Source: Bacillota bacterium (GTDB taxonomy: Bacteria > Bacillota > Clostridia > Christensenellales > Aristaeellaceae). Taken from it: a stretch of DNA of 64,000 nucleotides. Position 1 is the stretch's first letter; each line of letters opens with the position of its first letter. The notes beneath the pieces were generated by a model. That model worked only from the letters and a program-made list of their open reading frames with translations, was not told where the DNA came from and made no database searches. The stretch covers positions 1 through 64,000 of the forward strand of contig JAEZQK010000016.1 of the NCBI GenBank assembly GCA_023413135.1, read 5' to 3'. Of the stretch, positions 52,499 to 61,131 are shown piece by piece. The translations under genes were made by a program, and so were the position numbers.

Positions 52499-53623
52499 AT
52501 GGAACTGATCCCAAATCGCAACCCCATGAACGGAACCTTTGAGCTGACAGTCCGCTGCAATTTGCATTGCCGTATGTGTTTATTCCGGCACGACGACTGT
52601 GAAAACAGCGCAATTATTGCACAGGAACGCACGGCGGATGAATGGATCGATATGGCGGAGCAGGTTGCTAAAGCCGGTACGGTGGGTTTGCTGATTACAG
52701 GAGGGGAACCCCTGTTTCGAAAAGATTTTGCAAAGATATGGGAGGGGATATACCGCATCGGTTTTCAAATCCAGCTATATACAAATGCAACACTGGTGAC
52801 GCCTGAAATACTTGCGCTGCTTCGTAAGTATCCCCCGCATAGGATAGGTATTTCCATCTACGGGGCATCTGAAAGCACGTATCAAAAGGTGTGCGGAAAC
52901 GGCGATGCCTACCGCCTGGCCCTGGAAGGGATAAGCCGGCTGAGCACATTGCCGTCGATTCTGGATTTCAGAACGACCATCATCAAGGACAACCTGGATG
53001 ATATGGATGAAATGGAGGAATGGGTTAAAAAAAATTACGGAAGCAAATACGTTCTCACACATTCAAGTGTGGTGTTCAAACCAGTGAGGGGTGGGTGTTC
53101 GGACGCGACCTTTTGCAGGCTTGATCCTGAAGAAAATGCAAAGCTGTATTTTCAACGCTATGTACGATTGGTTAAAAGGATTATTGGGACTGAGCGGTTT
53201 GATGCTAACAATGTGCGGTTTTCTATGCAAAAGAAGCCAAAAGAAACCAATGAAATGCCAACCTTAACACTTTTTGGTTGCGATGCTGGCATGAGCAACT
53301 ATGCAATCACCTGGGATGGCAGATTGCTTGGCTGTCAAGTTATGGGGGAATGTTATACCGAACCTTTTTCTACCGGATTTCAAACTGCTTGGTATACATT
53401 CCCAAAAACTGTGCCACCCATAACACTTGATCCAATGTGCGCTCAATGCAAGAATTCGGAGTATTGCCTTTCTTGTCTGGCAACACGTTATGCAGAAACT
53501 GGCTTGCTTGGAGGCTGCCCTAAATACTTTTGCGGAATTACCAATTGTCTGACGGAAAATTTGATTTCAGAAAAGGAGTATGACAATGAAGAAGCAATAT
53601 CAGCCCCCTATTGTCCGTTTTGA
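52499..53623 (+). CDS. Radical SAM/SPASM peptide-modifying enzyme
   Basis: The N-terminal CNLHCRMC (C20, C24, C27) binds the SAM [4Fe-4S] cluster; ITGGEPLF is the SAM-binding segment. The C-terminal part has the cysteine-rich SPASM pattern (FGCDAGMSNYAI, GCQVMGEC, CAQCKNSEYCLSCLATRY, GGCPKYFC), which binds auxiliary clusters. 374 residues is typical of RiPP maturases such as those making thioether or carbon-carbon crosslinks. The end of the gene overlaps the precursor gene by 38 bases. The reaction cannot be read from sequence; the aromatic-rich core and two cysteines of the precursor are the likely targets. Confidence 0.93.
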   Translation: MELIPNRNPMNGTFELTVRCNLHCRMCLFRHDDCENSAIIAQERTADEWIDMAEQVAKAGTVGLLITGGEPLFRKDFAKIWEGIYRIGFQIQLYTNATLVTPEILALLRKYPPHRIGISIYGASESTYQKVCGNGDAYRLALEGISRLSTLPSILDFRTTIIKDNLDDMDEMEEWVKKNYGSKYVLTHSSVVFKPVRGGCSDATFCRLDPEENAKLYFQRYVRLVKRIIGTERFDANNVRFSMQKKPKETNEMPTLTLFGCDAGMSNYAITWDGRLLGCQVMGECYTEPFSTGFQTAWYTFPKTVPPITLDPMCAQCKNSEYCLSCLATRYAETGLLGGCPKYFCGITNCLTENLISEKEYDNEEAISAPYCPF

Positions 53624-53903
53624 AAACTTACGGCTTCTTGAAAATATAGCAGATGTATGTTGGGGATATGATGCTAATGGGTATTCAGGGTATCTTTACT
53701 ATGATAGGGAAAATGTCGATGGATACACAAAATTCAAAATATCTACGCATAGTGGAGCTTGTAGTAATAATAAAGATCAACCACCTAGGGGAATCACGGT
53801 AGATTATTCAGTAGGCAATGATGCTATAGATCCTCAGACTTTAGCAGTTATGCATCCAAATTTCGCAGGTATATCAAAAAAACGGGCAAGCGGCAACTTA
53901 TGA
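53586..53903 (+). CDS. Putative RiPP precursor peptide
   Basis: A 105-residue peptide with no recognised domain. The first residues MKKQYQPPIVRFENLRLLENI carry a Y-x-x-P-x-V motif with a downstream Leu, the pattern that RRE proteins bind in lasso-type leaders. After ADVC (Cys25) comes an aromatic, glycine-rich stretch WGYDANGYSGYLYYD, then Cys59 and a Pro/Asn-rich C-terminus. There is no membrane helix. The ATG at 53586 is chosen because AAAGGAG lies seven bases upstream; an ATG at 53580 is too close. It is translationally linked to both neighbours. Local sequence is more AT-rich than the cassette around it. The core boundary is unknown. Confidence 0.75.
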   Translation: MKKQYQPPIVRFENLRLLENIADVCWGYDANGYSGYLYYDRENVDGYTKFKISTHSGACSNNKDQPPRGITVDYSVGNDAIDPQTLAVMHPNFAGISKKRASGNL

Positions 53904-54793
53904 AAGATACATTATACTACTACGACATTGGGGGATTAAAGCTTCAATATAGTGAATCCGCTGAAAACAAAATCGGATGCGGGTTTATTAGAAGCTTGCA
54001 AGAATTCTCATCCAATAATAGCTTATACACAGATATTAGCATTGAAAATCAAATCAACACATACATGGTATCATTAATTACTGCATACAGTGATCTGCCG
54101 GTTTATGAGAAGAGAAACGGTGTTTTTACATACAGCATATTTAAGCAAACAACGGATAGATATATTTGGGTCACATGGATTAAGCCAAGATCTGTGTTCT
54201 TAGCGTACTCTATAGATTCCATGTGGAGAAACGCCTGTTTGTTAGCTGATTATACGGATTCCAATGGCGTGGAAATGTTTGATGACTTGGCAGATGTTTT
54301 CTCCTATTCGGCACTAGCACTTGGTGGCATTGTTTTTCATGGTGTTGTAATGGAGTACCAAGACCGGGGCGTGATCTTGTCCGCTCCTTCCGGAACAGGG
54401 AAAACCACGCATTCAAACATTTGGCGCGACCTTGAGCTTAGTATAATTATCAACGGAGACCGCGCGCTGTGCCGCTTCATAAACGGATCCTGGACGGTGT
54501 TTGGCATGCCTTGGTGCGGATCCTCCGGAATATCACAAAACCGGCAGGTTCCGATTCAGGCAATCGTAATCCTGGAGCAGCACAGTGAGAACATAGTGGA
54601 ACGGCTTAATCCATTGGAAGCGCTGAAAAGGCTTCTTCCCAATGTGTATGCACCCGCATGGGAGCCGGCGCTTTATAACAAAATGCTTGACCGGCTGGAT
54701 GAGATCATACCGGCTGTGCCGATATTTCTTTTGCGGTGCCGCCCCGATATAGATGCGGCGCTGACGCTAAAGTCCGCTTTGGACAGCCTATAG
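53900..54793 (+). CDS. HPr-kinase-like P-loop protein
   Basis: A 297-residue protein whose C-terminal half has the HprK/PEPCK-like fold: ILSAPSGTGKTTHSN (P-loop at about 162-170), IINGDRALCRF with an acidic metal residue, and GMPWCGSSGI. The N-terminal 140 residues are unrelated to HprK. Such proteins accompany lasso peptide loci, where some phosphorylate the precursor, and PqqD-type loci in polysaccharide clusters. Here it may phosphorylate a Ser or Tyr of the 105-residue peptide; that is inference. The start overlaps the precursor stop as ATGA. The first half is AT-rich and the second half returns to local composition. Confidence 0.85.
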   Translation: MKDTLYYYDIGGLKLQYSESAENKIGCGFIRSLQEFSSNNSLYTDISIENQINTYMVSLITAYSDLPVYEKRNGVFTYSIFKQTTDRYIWVTWIKPRSVFLAYSIDSMWRNACLLADYTDSNGVEMFDDLADVFSYSALALGGIVFHGVVMEYQDRGVILSAPSGTGKTTHSNIWRDLELSIIINGDRALCRFINGSWTVFGMPWCGSSGISQNRQVPIQAIVILEQHSENIVERLNPLEALKRLLPNVYAPAWEPALYNKMLDRLDEIIPAVPIFLLRCRPDIDAALTLKSALDSL

Positions 54794-54830
54794 GTGGCAC
54801 AATTGGCGGAAGGGGGGTGAATGAATAGGA

Positions 54831-55310
54831 ATGCAGCCTTGGAGCCTTATCCTGCCTTGTGCCGATGTATTCCCGGTAGCCGAGGAAATGATGCATCAAG
54901 GATTCGGAATCCGTTTTATTGTCTCCGGCAGCAGCATGTGGCCCCTCATCCGGCATAACCGGGATTCCGTTTTGCTCAAGGCAAGCATCCGCCCGGTGAG
55001 GGTAGGGGATATCGTCCTGGTCTGCTTTGAAAGCCCCAAAACAAAATATCTATTGCACCGCGTAATCCGCATATGCGGCGGAAATATGCTTGAAACCGCA
55101 GGTGACAACTGCACAGGCGCGGATGGCATGATAGAGACAAGACAAATCATTGGAAGGGTGGAGATCATATACCGGGGCCCGGTCACGATTGATTGCAATG
55201 GTATTGCCTGGCGCATTTTGTTTAGGATATGGTGCCTTTGCTTCCCATTAAGAGGAATACTTTTGAAGCTGTTAAGAGCGGTTTGTAAATTGAGAGCGAA
55301 GAGAAAATAG
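54831..55310 (+). CDS. SipW-like S26 signal peptidase
   Basis: A 159-residue member of the S24/S26 group. FIVSGSSMWPLI holds the catalytic Ser (about residue 35). The place of the usual Lys is taken by His in KYLLHRVI (His76), giving the Ser-His arrangement of SipW/ER-type signal peptidases. GDNCTGADG and IIGRVEIIYRG complete the core; one hydrophobic C-terminal segment could anchor it. Located between the kinase-like and nucleotidyltransferase genes, it is a candidate for removing the leader of the modified peptide. The start is set at 54831; GGGGGGTGA lies about 12 bases upstream. Confidence 0.82.
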   Translation: MQPWSLILPCADVFPVAEEMMHQGFGIRFIVSGSSMWPLIRHNRDSVLLKASIRPVRVGDIVLVCFESPKTKYLLHRVIRICGGNMLETAGDNCTGADGMIETRQIIGRVEIIYRGPVTIDCNGIAWRILFRIWCLCFPLRGILLKLLRAVCKLRAKRK

Positions 55311-55329
55311 AGACAAGCGAGATACGGTA

Positions 55330-56589
55330 ATGAAGACAAAAGAACAGCAACAGTTCAATGACACGGATATTTATCTGCTGGCCCTTCTTAGAATTGGCCT
55401 TCAATTTGAGATGGCAGAGCGGTGTTCTATTCATTTCTCCGCCTGGGATCCCCTGATTGAGCAAGCCCGCTTGCAAACGGTTTTGCCCATCATTTATCAT
55501 GCGATCATGCAGCTGCCGGACGACAAAAAACCGCCCAAATCAGTTATTTCCATTTTAAAATCGGAAACCATTTGCTCCATCATATCCGATGAACGCCTGC
55601 TGGCTATACAGGATGAACTATTGGCACTTCTGAATGCCGAAGATATACCGAGCGTCATCTTAAAGGGGACAAGCGTTGCGATAAATTATCCAAATCCTGA
55701 ACTAAGAATACAAGGCGATATTGATATCCTGATTGATAAGACTGATATGGACCATGCAGTTGATGCTATGGAAAGAGCGGGTTTTCAAAACAGCGGCCAC
55801 GAGCATGGCTTTCATAAAACTTTCTGCAAAGATAACGCGTGCATAGAGCTGCACCACGCATTTTCCATAGTCCCCCAAAATAGCGCGGGCGATTTTATCA
55901 CCGGGCTGATGCAAACTGCCGTTTCTACGGCCAGCTACGGCGAATTGGAAAAACACGTATTCCCCATCCTGTCCTGTACACACCAGGCGGTATCTCTTTT
56001 GTTGCATATGCAAAAGCACATTACCTCAAGCGGCCTTGGCTTAAGGCAGCTATGCGACTGGGCAATGTTCACAAGAATGGTTGGCCAGGAAAACCAAGAG
56101 CGTATGCTTAAAGTTTTGGATCGCTGCGGTCTGCTTAGGTTTGCGGAAATATTGACGAAGACATGTGTATTGTATCTTGGACTGCCTTCGGAATCGTGTC
56201 CCTGGTGTTTGCAGATTTCCGATGATATTTGCGCCGCCTTGATGCGTGATTTTTTAAAGAGCGGCAATTTCGGAAGGAAAGATACGGTTCGGGGGGTGAG
56301 CGGCCTCCTCATTTCGAGATATGCAATAGACGCAAGACAAAGGCCGGCCCTGTCAACATTCATAAAAAACCTGAATAAGAATGCCGTTGTGCACTTTCCG
56401 CTCATGAAGAAGGTGCCGGTTTTGCTGCCCATCATGTGGTTTTTTTTGCCCATCAGATACATGGTACGAATGGCTTTGGGGAAACGTCCAAAGCATTCGC
56501 CCGGGAGGATACTGGCAAACGCAAATCAGAGAGAGCTGCTGTACAGAACATTCCATTTGTTTGAAACCGGTAATCGGTTGCATTCTTGA
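55330..56589 (+). CDS. NTP_transf_5 nucleotidyltransferase-like protein
   Basis: A 419-residue protein of the family found with lasso peptide and PqqD/HprK-like loci. The core has VILKGTSVAINYPNPELRIQGDIDILIDKTD, in which GDIDILI carries the metal-binding aspartates, followed by the helical domain with ELHHAF and LLLHMQKH. The C-terminal 60 residues include a hydrophobic stretch (VPVLLPIMWFFLPIRYMV) that may bind membrane. It presumably transfers a nucleotide to an unknown substrate, possibly the modified peptide. It lies 19 bases after the signal peptidase gene. Confidence 0.85.
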   Translation: MKTKEQQQFNDTDIYLLALLRIGLQFEMAERCSIHFSAWDPLIEQARLQTVLPIIYHAIMQLPDDKKPPKSVISILKSETICSIISDERLLAIQDELLALLNAEDIPSVILKGTSVAINYPNPELRIQGDIDILIDKTDMDHAVDAMERAGFQNSGHEHGFHKTFCKDNACIELHHAFSIVPQNSAGDFITGLMQTAVSTASYGELEKHVFPILSCTHQAVSLLLHMQKHITSSGLGLRQLCDWAMFTRMVGQENQERMLKVLDRCGLLRFAEILTKTCVLYLGLPSESCPWCLQISDDICAALMRDFLKSGNFGRKDTVRGVSGLLISRYAIDARQRPALSTFIKNLNKNAVVHFPLMKKVPVLLPIMWFFLPIRYMVRMALGKRPKHSPGRILANANQRELLYRTFHLFETGNRLHS

Positions 56590-56641
56590 TGAACACGTAA
56601 AAAAATTCGTGCCAATAACTTTTGATGGGAAGTGAGCGATT

Positions 56642-57358
56642 GTGCTTGATATTCACTGCCATCTTCTGCCCGAAGTGGATGACGGCGCCCAAAGCCTTGA
56701 GGAAGCGTGCGCCATGGCCCGTATCGCCTATGAGAGCGGCACAAGTGCTTTGGTTGCGACACCGCACTTCAATGTACCCGGAAGCACCCAAAATTTTTAC
56801 AGCAGCCACCTAAAGGACCAATTTATAAAGCTCTGCGACGGCATCCTTGAAAGAAAAATTCCTATAAAAGTAATGCTGGGGATGGAGGTCTTTGCTACAG
56901 ACGGCATTGTAAACAAAATTGTCAATGGGGAAATTCTGATGCTCAACAACTCACGCTACATCCTGCTTGAATTTTTTTTAAATGACCATCCCCTGCATGT
57001 GAACGGCCTGCTGGACCAGATCGCACGCCTTAACCTGATTCCGGTGATAGCGCATCCGGAGCGGTATGCGTTTATGCAAAGTGAACTTGATAACGCATAT
57101 TTCTGGAAAAACAAAGGCTATATCATACAGGTAAACAAGGGCAGCATTCTGGGAGCCTTCGGCACGAAAATCAGGAGAACGGCTTGCGATATGCTGCGTT
57201 TCAATCTTGCCCATGTTATTGCAAGCGACGGCCACAGCCCTTACCAGCGCACACCTGATCTTTTTGATATTTACGAATATGTCAGTGATCATTATTCCGC
57301 CGGGTATGCCGATGACCTTTTGAAAAACATACCGGAAATGATCATCAACAATCAATGA
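56642..57358 (+). CDS. CpsB/YwqE-type PHP phosphatase, right arm
   Basis: A 238-residue phosphatase for BY-kinase tails. All metal ligands are present: HCH (5-7), TPH (41-42), E76-like GMEVF, AHPERY and SDGH. The start codon is GTG, preceded by GGGAAGTGAG. It starts 52 bases after the nucleotidyltransferase gene and its end nearly overlaps the next gene. It probably acts on the two BY-kinases encoded just downstream, while the copy at 45919 serves those of the left arm. Confidence 0.92.
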   Translation: MLDIHCHLLPEVDDGAQSLEEACAMARIAYESGTSALVATPHFNVPGSTQNFYSSHLKDQFIKLCDGILERKIPIKVMLGMEVFATDGIVNKIVNGEILMLNNSRYILLEFFLNDHPLHVNGLLDQIARLNLIPVIAHPERYAFMQSELDNAYFWKNKGYIIQVNKGSILGAFGTKIRRTACDMLRFNLAHVIASDGHSPYQRTPDLFDIYEYVSDHYSAGYADDLLKNIPEMIINNQ

Positions 57359-57369
57359 GTGAGGCAGCC

Positions 57370-58185
57370 ATGAAAATTTTTCGAGCAATTGTCCTGATCG
57401 TTTTCACCATTACGGCAGCTGTATATGGATTTTTCTATTTTTACAACAGATCCAGAACAGATACCACATACCCTGTCATTTCCTATATGGACGATGTGCT
57501 GAATGTATCTGTTACAGACGATATAGAGGCCTTTTTGAGGGATGTCAGGGCATCCGATGAAAAGGACGGCGATTTGACCGGCCGGGTGATCATAGAACAG
57601 ATTTCCAATTTCATTGGAAAAGGTGTGGCAAATATAACGTATGCCGTTGTTGACAATGACAATCATGTTGCCAGAATGACGCGCCGCATCCGGTATATGG
57701 ATTATGAACCGCCGCGCTTTACCTTTTCAAAGGATATGCGCTTTGCACTTGGCTCAAATTTCAACGTGCTGGATATCATTGGCGCCATAGATACGATCGA
57801 TGGTGACCTATCGAAAAAGATCAAGCTTACCAGCTCCGATCTATCTGTAAATCTTGCCGGGGTATACCAGATGCGGGCAGAAGTTACCAACAGCAAAGGA
57901 GATATCAGACATCTCAATTTCAATGTCACAATGTATGAAGGATCACGCAATGCGCCTGAAATACGGCTGAAGGACTATCTGGTATACATGAATGTCGGTG
58001 ATGCATTCAGCGCCATATCTTATATTGACAAGGTAGTGCGCGGCGAATCCGTACTGGAAGTGCTTCCAAGGGTCGATTCGAATGTGAATACCTCCAAGGC
58101 CGGTAATTACCAGGTAGACTACCATGTAACAGATGAAAACGGCATCGCTGCGAAAGCATCGCTTATCGTCGTTGTAGAGGAGTAA
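57370..58185 (+). CDS. Membrane-anchored Ig-like domain protein
   Basis: A 271-residue protein with one N-terminal membrane helix (FRAIVLIVFTITAAVYGFFYFY) and an extracellular part of about two to three beta-sandwich repeats of the DUF5011/cadherin-like kind: SDEKDGDLTGRVIIEQ, AIDTIDGDLSKKIKLTSSDLSVNLAGVYQMRAEVTNSKGD and SKAGNYQVDYHVTDENGIAAKASLIVVVEE. It has no catalytic motif or sortase signal. The position between a PHP phosphatase and two copolymerase/kinases suggests a surface partner in export or assembly. The ATG at 57370 follows GTGAGGCAGCC; an ATG at 57355 overlapping the previous stop is an alternative. Confidence 0.78.
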   Translation: MKIFRAIVLIVFTITAAVYGFFYFYNRSRTDTTYPVISYMDDVLNVSVTDDIEAFLRDVRASDEKDGDLTGRVIIEQISNFIGKGVANITYAVVDNDNHVARMTRRIRYMDYEPPRFTFSKDMRFALGSNFNVLDIIGAIDTIDGDLSKKIKLTSSDLSVNLAGVYQMRAEVTNSKGDIRHLNFNVTMYEGSRNAPEIRLKDYLVYMNVGDAFSAISYIDKVVRGESVLEVLPRVDSNVNTSKAGNYQVDYHVTDENGIAAKASLIVVVEE

Positions 58186-58189
58186 AAGA

Positions 58190-59584
58190 ATGCGCGAGAT
58201 CAGACTGTGTGACATCAATCCTTTTTGCATATTGAAGGACCTGCTCTTTAACTTATGGGTCATTCTGATATGTTCACTCATAGCAATGATGGGGACTGAG
58301 GTCGTATTGGAAAACCTGTTCCAGCCAATTTACACAAGCTCGGCAACATACTATGTCAGCCCAAAGGACAGCACATATTCTGCATATTACAATCTAAGCA
58401 TCGCCTATGAAATGGCCGTAGCCATATGCGAAGTGTTTGAAAGCGATATTATGGCGGTAAAGGCTGCGGAATCCATGGAGTTACCGGCACTTCCCGGAAC
58501 GGTGTTGGCCGATGTGCCTGAAAACACCAATCTATTGCATCTGCAGGCGAAAAGCAGCTCACCGGAACTTGCTTTCAGAATCGTTACCGCCATCATGGAA
58601 AATCACAAACAAGTGTCAGATTACGTGTTTGATAATGTTGTCATCGATATTCTTGACCGTCCCACAGTGCCCGCTTACCCGTCAAACAAAATATCCACAG
58701 CCCAGGCGAAAAAGCAGGCCGCCATCATTGGCGGGCTGCTGGCCATAATGCTGATTGCGGCTTTTTCCGTATTGCGCGATACCGTAAAAACTGCCGAGGC
58801 GCTCAAATATTATCTGGATGCCAGGCTGTTAGCCACTATCCGGCACGAAATGAAGAATAAAACGGTCAAATCAAAGATCAAACATATCAACAGGTCCTTG
58901 TTGATTACAAATCCGGTCGTCGGGTACTCTTTTTCGGAATCTATAAAGCGGCTGTGCACAAAGCTTGAACACACCTCCAATCTTCGCAAGCATGTTGTAT
59001 TTCTAGTTACCAGCGCATGTGAAAATGAAGGAAAGTCAACCATTTCGGCTAACCTGGCGCTAGGTCTTGCAAGATGCGGTTATAAGGTGATGCTAATGGA
59101 TTGTGACCTGCGCAAACCCGAGCAGTACAAGATGATCGACAAAAATCCAGAGCCGATGACGGACTTCAGCAAATACCTGAGGGGAAAAGCATCTATCGAT
59201 GAAGTGATCATGCAGGACAAGAAAACCGGTCTTTATCTGTTAGTCAATAAGAGCAGCTGCCATAATTCCGCCGATCTGCTTGCATCATTGCAGATGGAAA
59301 GAATGTTGAATTATTGCAAAAACAAGATGGACTATATCATCATCGATTCACCCCCCATGTCCGTTATTTCCGATACTGAAATCCTTGTGGGTTACAGCGA
59401 TGCCTCGCTTCTTGTGGTCAGGCAGGACTATACTTTTGTAAAGCTGCTGAACGATACAATTGACAAACTGCAGGCATCCAGTGATTTTTTAGGCTGCATC
59501 TACAACAATGTCTGGGAAATCAACTTATCCGTTACTAACAACTATGAAAGAATCTATGGAAAATATTATAAAAAAATCGGCTGA
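58190..59584 (+). CDS. Wzz-BY-kinase fusion 3
   Basis: A 464-residue copolymerase/tyrosine kinase. Membrane helices lie at about 18-40 and 178-196; the Wzz part ends with RPTVPAYPSNK. Kinase motifs are TSACENEGKSTI, VMLMDCDLRKP and YIIIDSPPMS. The C-terminal tail has only a few tyrosines (YERIYGKYYKK), fewer than the neighbour. It starts five bases after the Ig-like protein gene, so the two are coupled. It is more like the kinase at 59605 than those in the left arm. Confidence 0.92.
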   Translation: MREIRLCDINPFCILKDLLFNLWVILICSLIAMMGTEVVLENLFQPIYTSSATYYVSPKDSTYSAYYNLSIAYEMAVAICEVFESDIMAVKAAESMELPALPGTVLADVPENTNLLHLQAKSSSPELAFRIVTAIMENHKQVSDYVFDNVVIDILDRPTVPAYPSNKISTAQAKKQAAIIGGLLAIMLIAAFSVLRDTVKTAEALKYYLDARLLATIRHEMKNKTVKSKIKHINRSLLITNPVVGYSFSESIKRLCTKLEHTSNLRKHVVFLVTSACENEGKSTISANLALGLARCGYKVMLMDCDLRKPEQYKMIDKNPEPMTDFSKYLRGKASIDEVIMQDKKTGLYLLVNKSSCHNSADLLASLQMERMLNYCKNKMDYIIIDSPPMSVISDTEILVGYSDASLLVVRQDYTFVKLLNDTIDKLQASSDFLGCIYNNVWEINLSVTNNYERIYGKYYKKIG

Positions 59585-59604
59585 GGGCCTGAAAGGAAAT
59601 ATGT

Positions 59605-61116
59605 ATGAGCGAAGAGATAAAGCGAGCCGCAGCGGATCAAAAGGCATATGAAGGGCAGCCGTTTGAAATTGATCTGCAAATACTGCTCATTGACATCTAC
59701 AAGAGCATAAAAAAGTTTTGGTGGCTTGTACTCATTTTGGGGCTGGCGGCAAGCGGTTTATATCTTTATATGTCAACAAGGAATTACGTGCCCTATTACC
59801 TGGCAAAGGCCACCTTTACTGTTTCAACGCAAACGGCAACCAATTACGGCACCGCCGATTACAGCTTTTCCTATGACGGTTCCGTTGTAAAATTGACGGA
59901 TACGTTCCCATATATCCTGAAAAGCGATATCCTGCAGCAGATTATCAAGGAGGACCTTGATACAGATTACCTGAATGGCAGCATTAACGCGACGGGCGTG
60001 GAATTTTCAAATCTGTTTACGCTGGAAGTGACCAGCACCGACGCCAGAGACGCTTATGATATATTGCAGTCGGTAATAGATAATTACCCAAAGGTAGCCG
60101 AGTTCATCATTGGCGATACAAGGATAAACACGCTTGCCGAGCCTACGGTTTCGGCTCAGCCAATCAACGGCATCTCCTATAAGCTTACAATCTTCAAGGG
60201 CTTTTTGTTGGGAGCATTCTGTGGCTTTCTGATCATTGTTATGTACGCATTTTTTCGCAAAACAGTGCGCAAAGTGGATGAAATAGAGACAAAGCTTAAT
60301 CAGAAAAGCCTTGGCATCATTCCTCATGTCAGATTCAAGCGGCGCAGCAGCGAGAAGCAGCAGCGCCTTGTAATTATGAACCGTTTTGTAAGCAATGCTT
60401 TTCAGGAAGCAATACGGGCTCTTAGGACACGCATTCTCAAAATCATGGATCACGGCGGCATGAAGGTTCTTCTTGTAACCAGCACAATGCCAAATGAAGG
60501 GAAAAGCATTATTGCCCTGAACCTTGCACTGTCCATCGCCCAAAAAGGTTCCCGCGTCCTGCTTGTTGATGCGGATCTTAAACGCCAGCAAATTCAGGAT
60601 CTGCTCAGTATAAAGGGCAAGCCTGTAACCTTCCTGGACGTAATGGAGGGCACTGCACCGCTCAATATAGCCGTTTTGGAAACGATAATGAAAGATTTCA
60701 ATTTTTTAGCGTGCGGATATGCCCCGGATCATTCGGTTGAAATATTATCTTCCTCAAAATTCAAATATGCCTTTGAAGCGTTAAAAAAGGAGATGGACTA
60801 TATCATCATTGATTCGCCGCCTTGTGGTTTGCTCGCGGATGCGTCCGTGCTGGCAGGCATATGCGACAGCGTATTATACGTGATAAAGCAAGACTACGCC
60901 AAGATAGGAAAGATCATCGAAGGCATCCAGGGAATTGGCTACAGCGGCGTAAACATTTGCGGATGTGTGCTCAATGACGCAAAGGCAGGCTTGCAGGGTT
61001 ATGGCTACGGTTATGGTTATGGTTATGGCTCTCATTATTACGGTTCCCATTATGGTTACGGCAGCTATGGCCGGTATGGAAATTACGGTGAAAAGAACAA
61101 TGATATCAGCACATAA
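59605..61116 (+). CDS. Wzz-BY-kinase fusion 4 with long Gly-Tyr tail
   Basis: A 503-residue copolymerase/tyrosine kinase: helices at about 37-55 and 196-214, kinase motifs TSTMPNEGKSII, VLLVDADLKRQ and YIIIDSPPCG. The C-terminus is a Gly-Tyr-Ser-His tract of about 35 residues with more than a dozen tyrosines (GYGYGYGYG, SHYYGSHYGYG), encoded by near-repeats of GGTTAT at 61002-61095. This is an extreme version of the tyrosine cluster used for autophosphorylation. The first 25 residues before the Wzz domain are charged and extra. It is followed after 15 bases by the ABC transporter gene. Confidence 0.92.
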   Translation: MSEEIKRAAADQKAYEGQPFEIDLQILLIDIYKSIKKFWWLVLILGLAASGLYLYMSTRNYVPYYLAKATFTVSTQTATNYGTADYSFSYDGSVVKLTDTFPYILKSDILQQIIKEDLDTDYLNGSINATGVEFSNLFTLEVTSTDARDAYDILQSVIDNYPKVAEFIIGDTRINTLAEPTVSAQPINGISYKLTIFKGFLLGAFCGFLIIVMYAFFRKTVRKVDEIETKLNQKSLGIIPHVRFKRRSSEKQQRLVIMNRFVSNAFQEAIRALRTRILKIMDHGGMKVLLVTSTMPNEGKSIIALNLALSIAQKGSRVLLVDADLKRQQIQDLLSIKGKPVTFLDVMEGTAPLNIAVLETIMKDFNFLACGYAPDHSVEILSSSKFKYAFEALKKEMDYIIIDSPPCGLLADASVLAGICDSVLYVIKQDYAKIGKIIEGIQGIGYSGVNICGCVLNDAKAGLQGYGYGYGYGYGSHYYGSHYGYGSYGRYGNYGEKNNDIST

Positions 61117-61131
61117 GGAGTTGTCAAAACC

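Noticed and set aside
52197..55310. Lasso peptide cluster
   Set aside because: The YxxP leader, PqqD-like protein, HprK-like protein and NTP_transf_5 protein fit, but there is no asparagine-synthetase-like cyclase and no B2 transglutaminase-type protease; a radical SAM enzyme takes their place.
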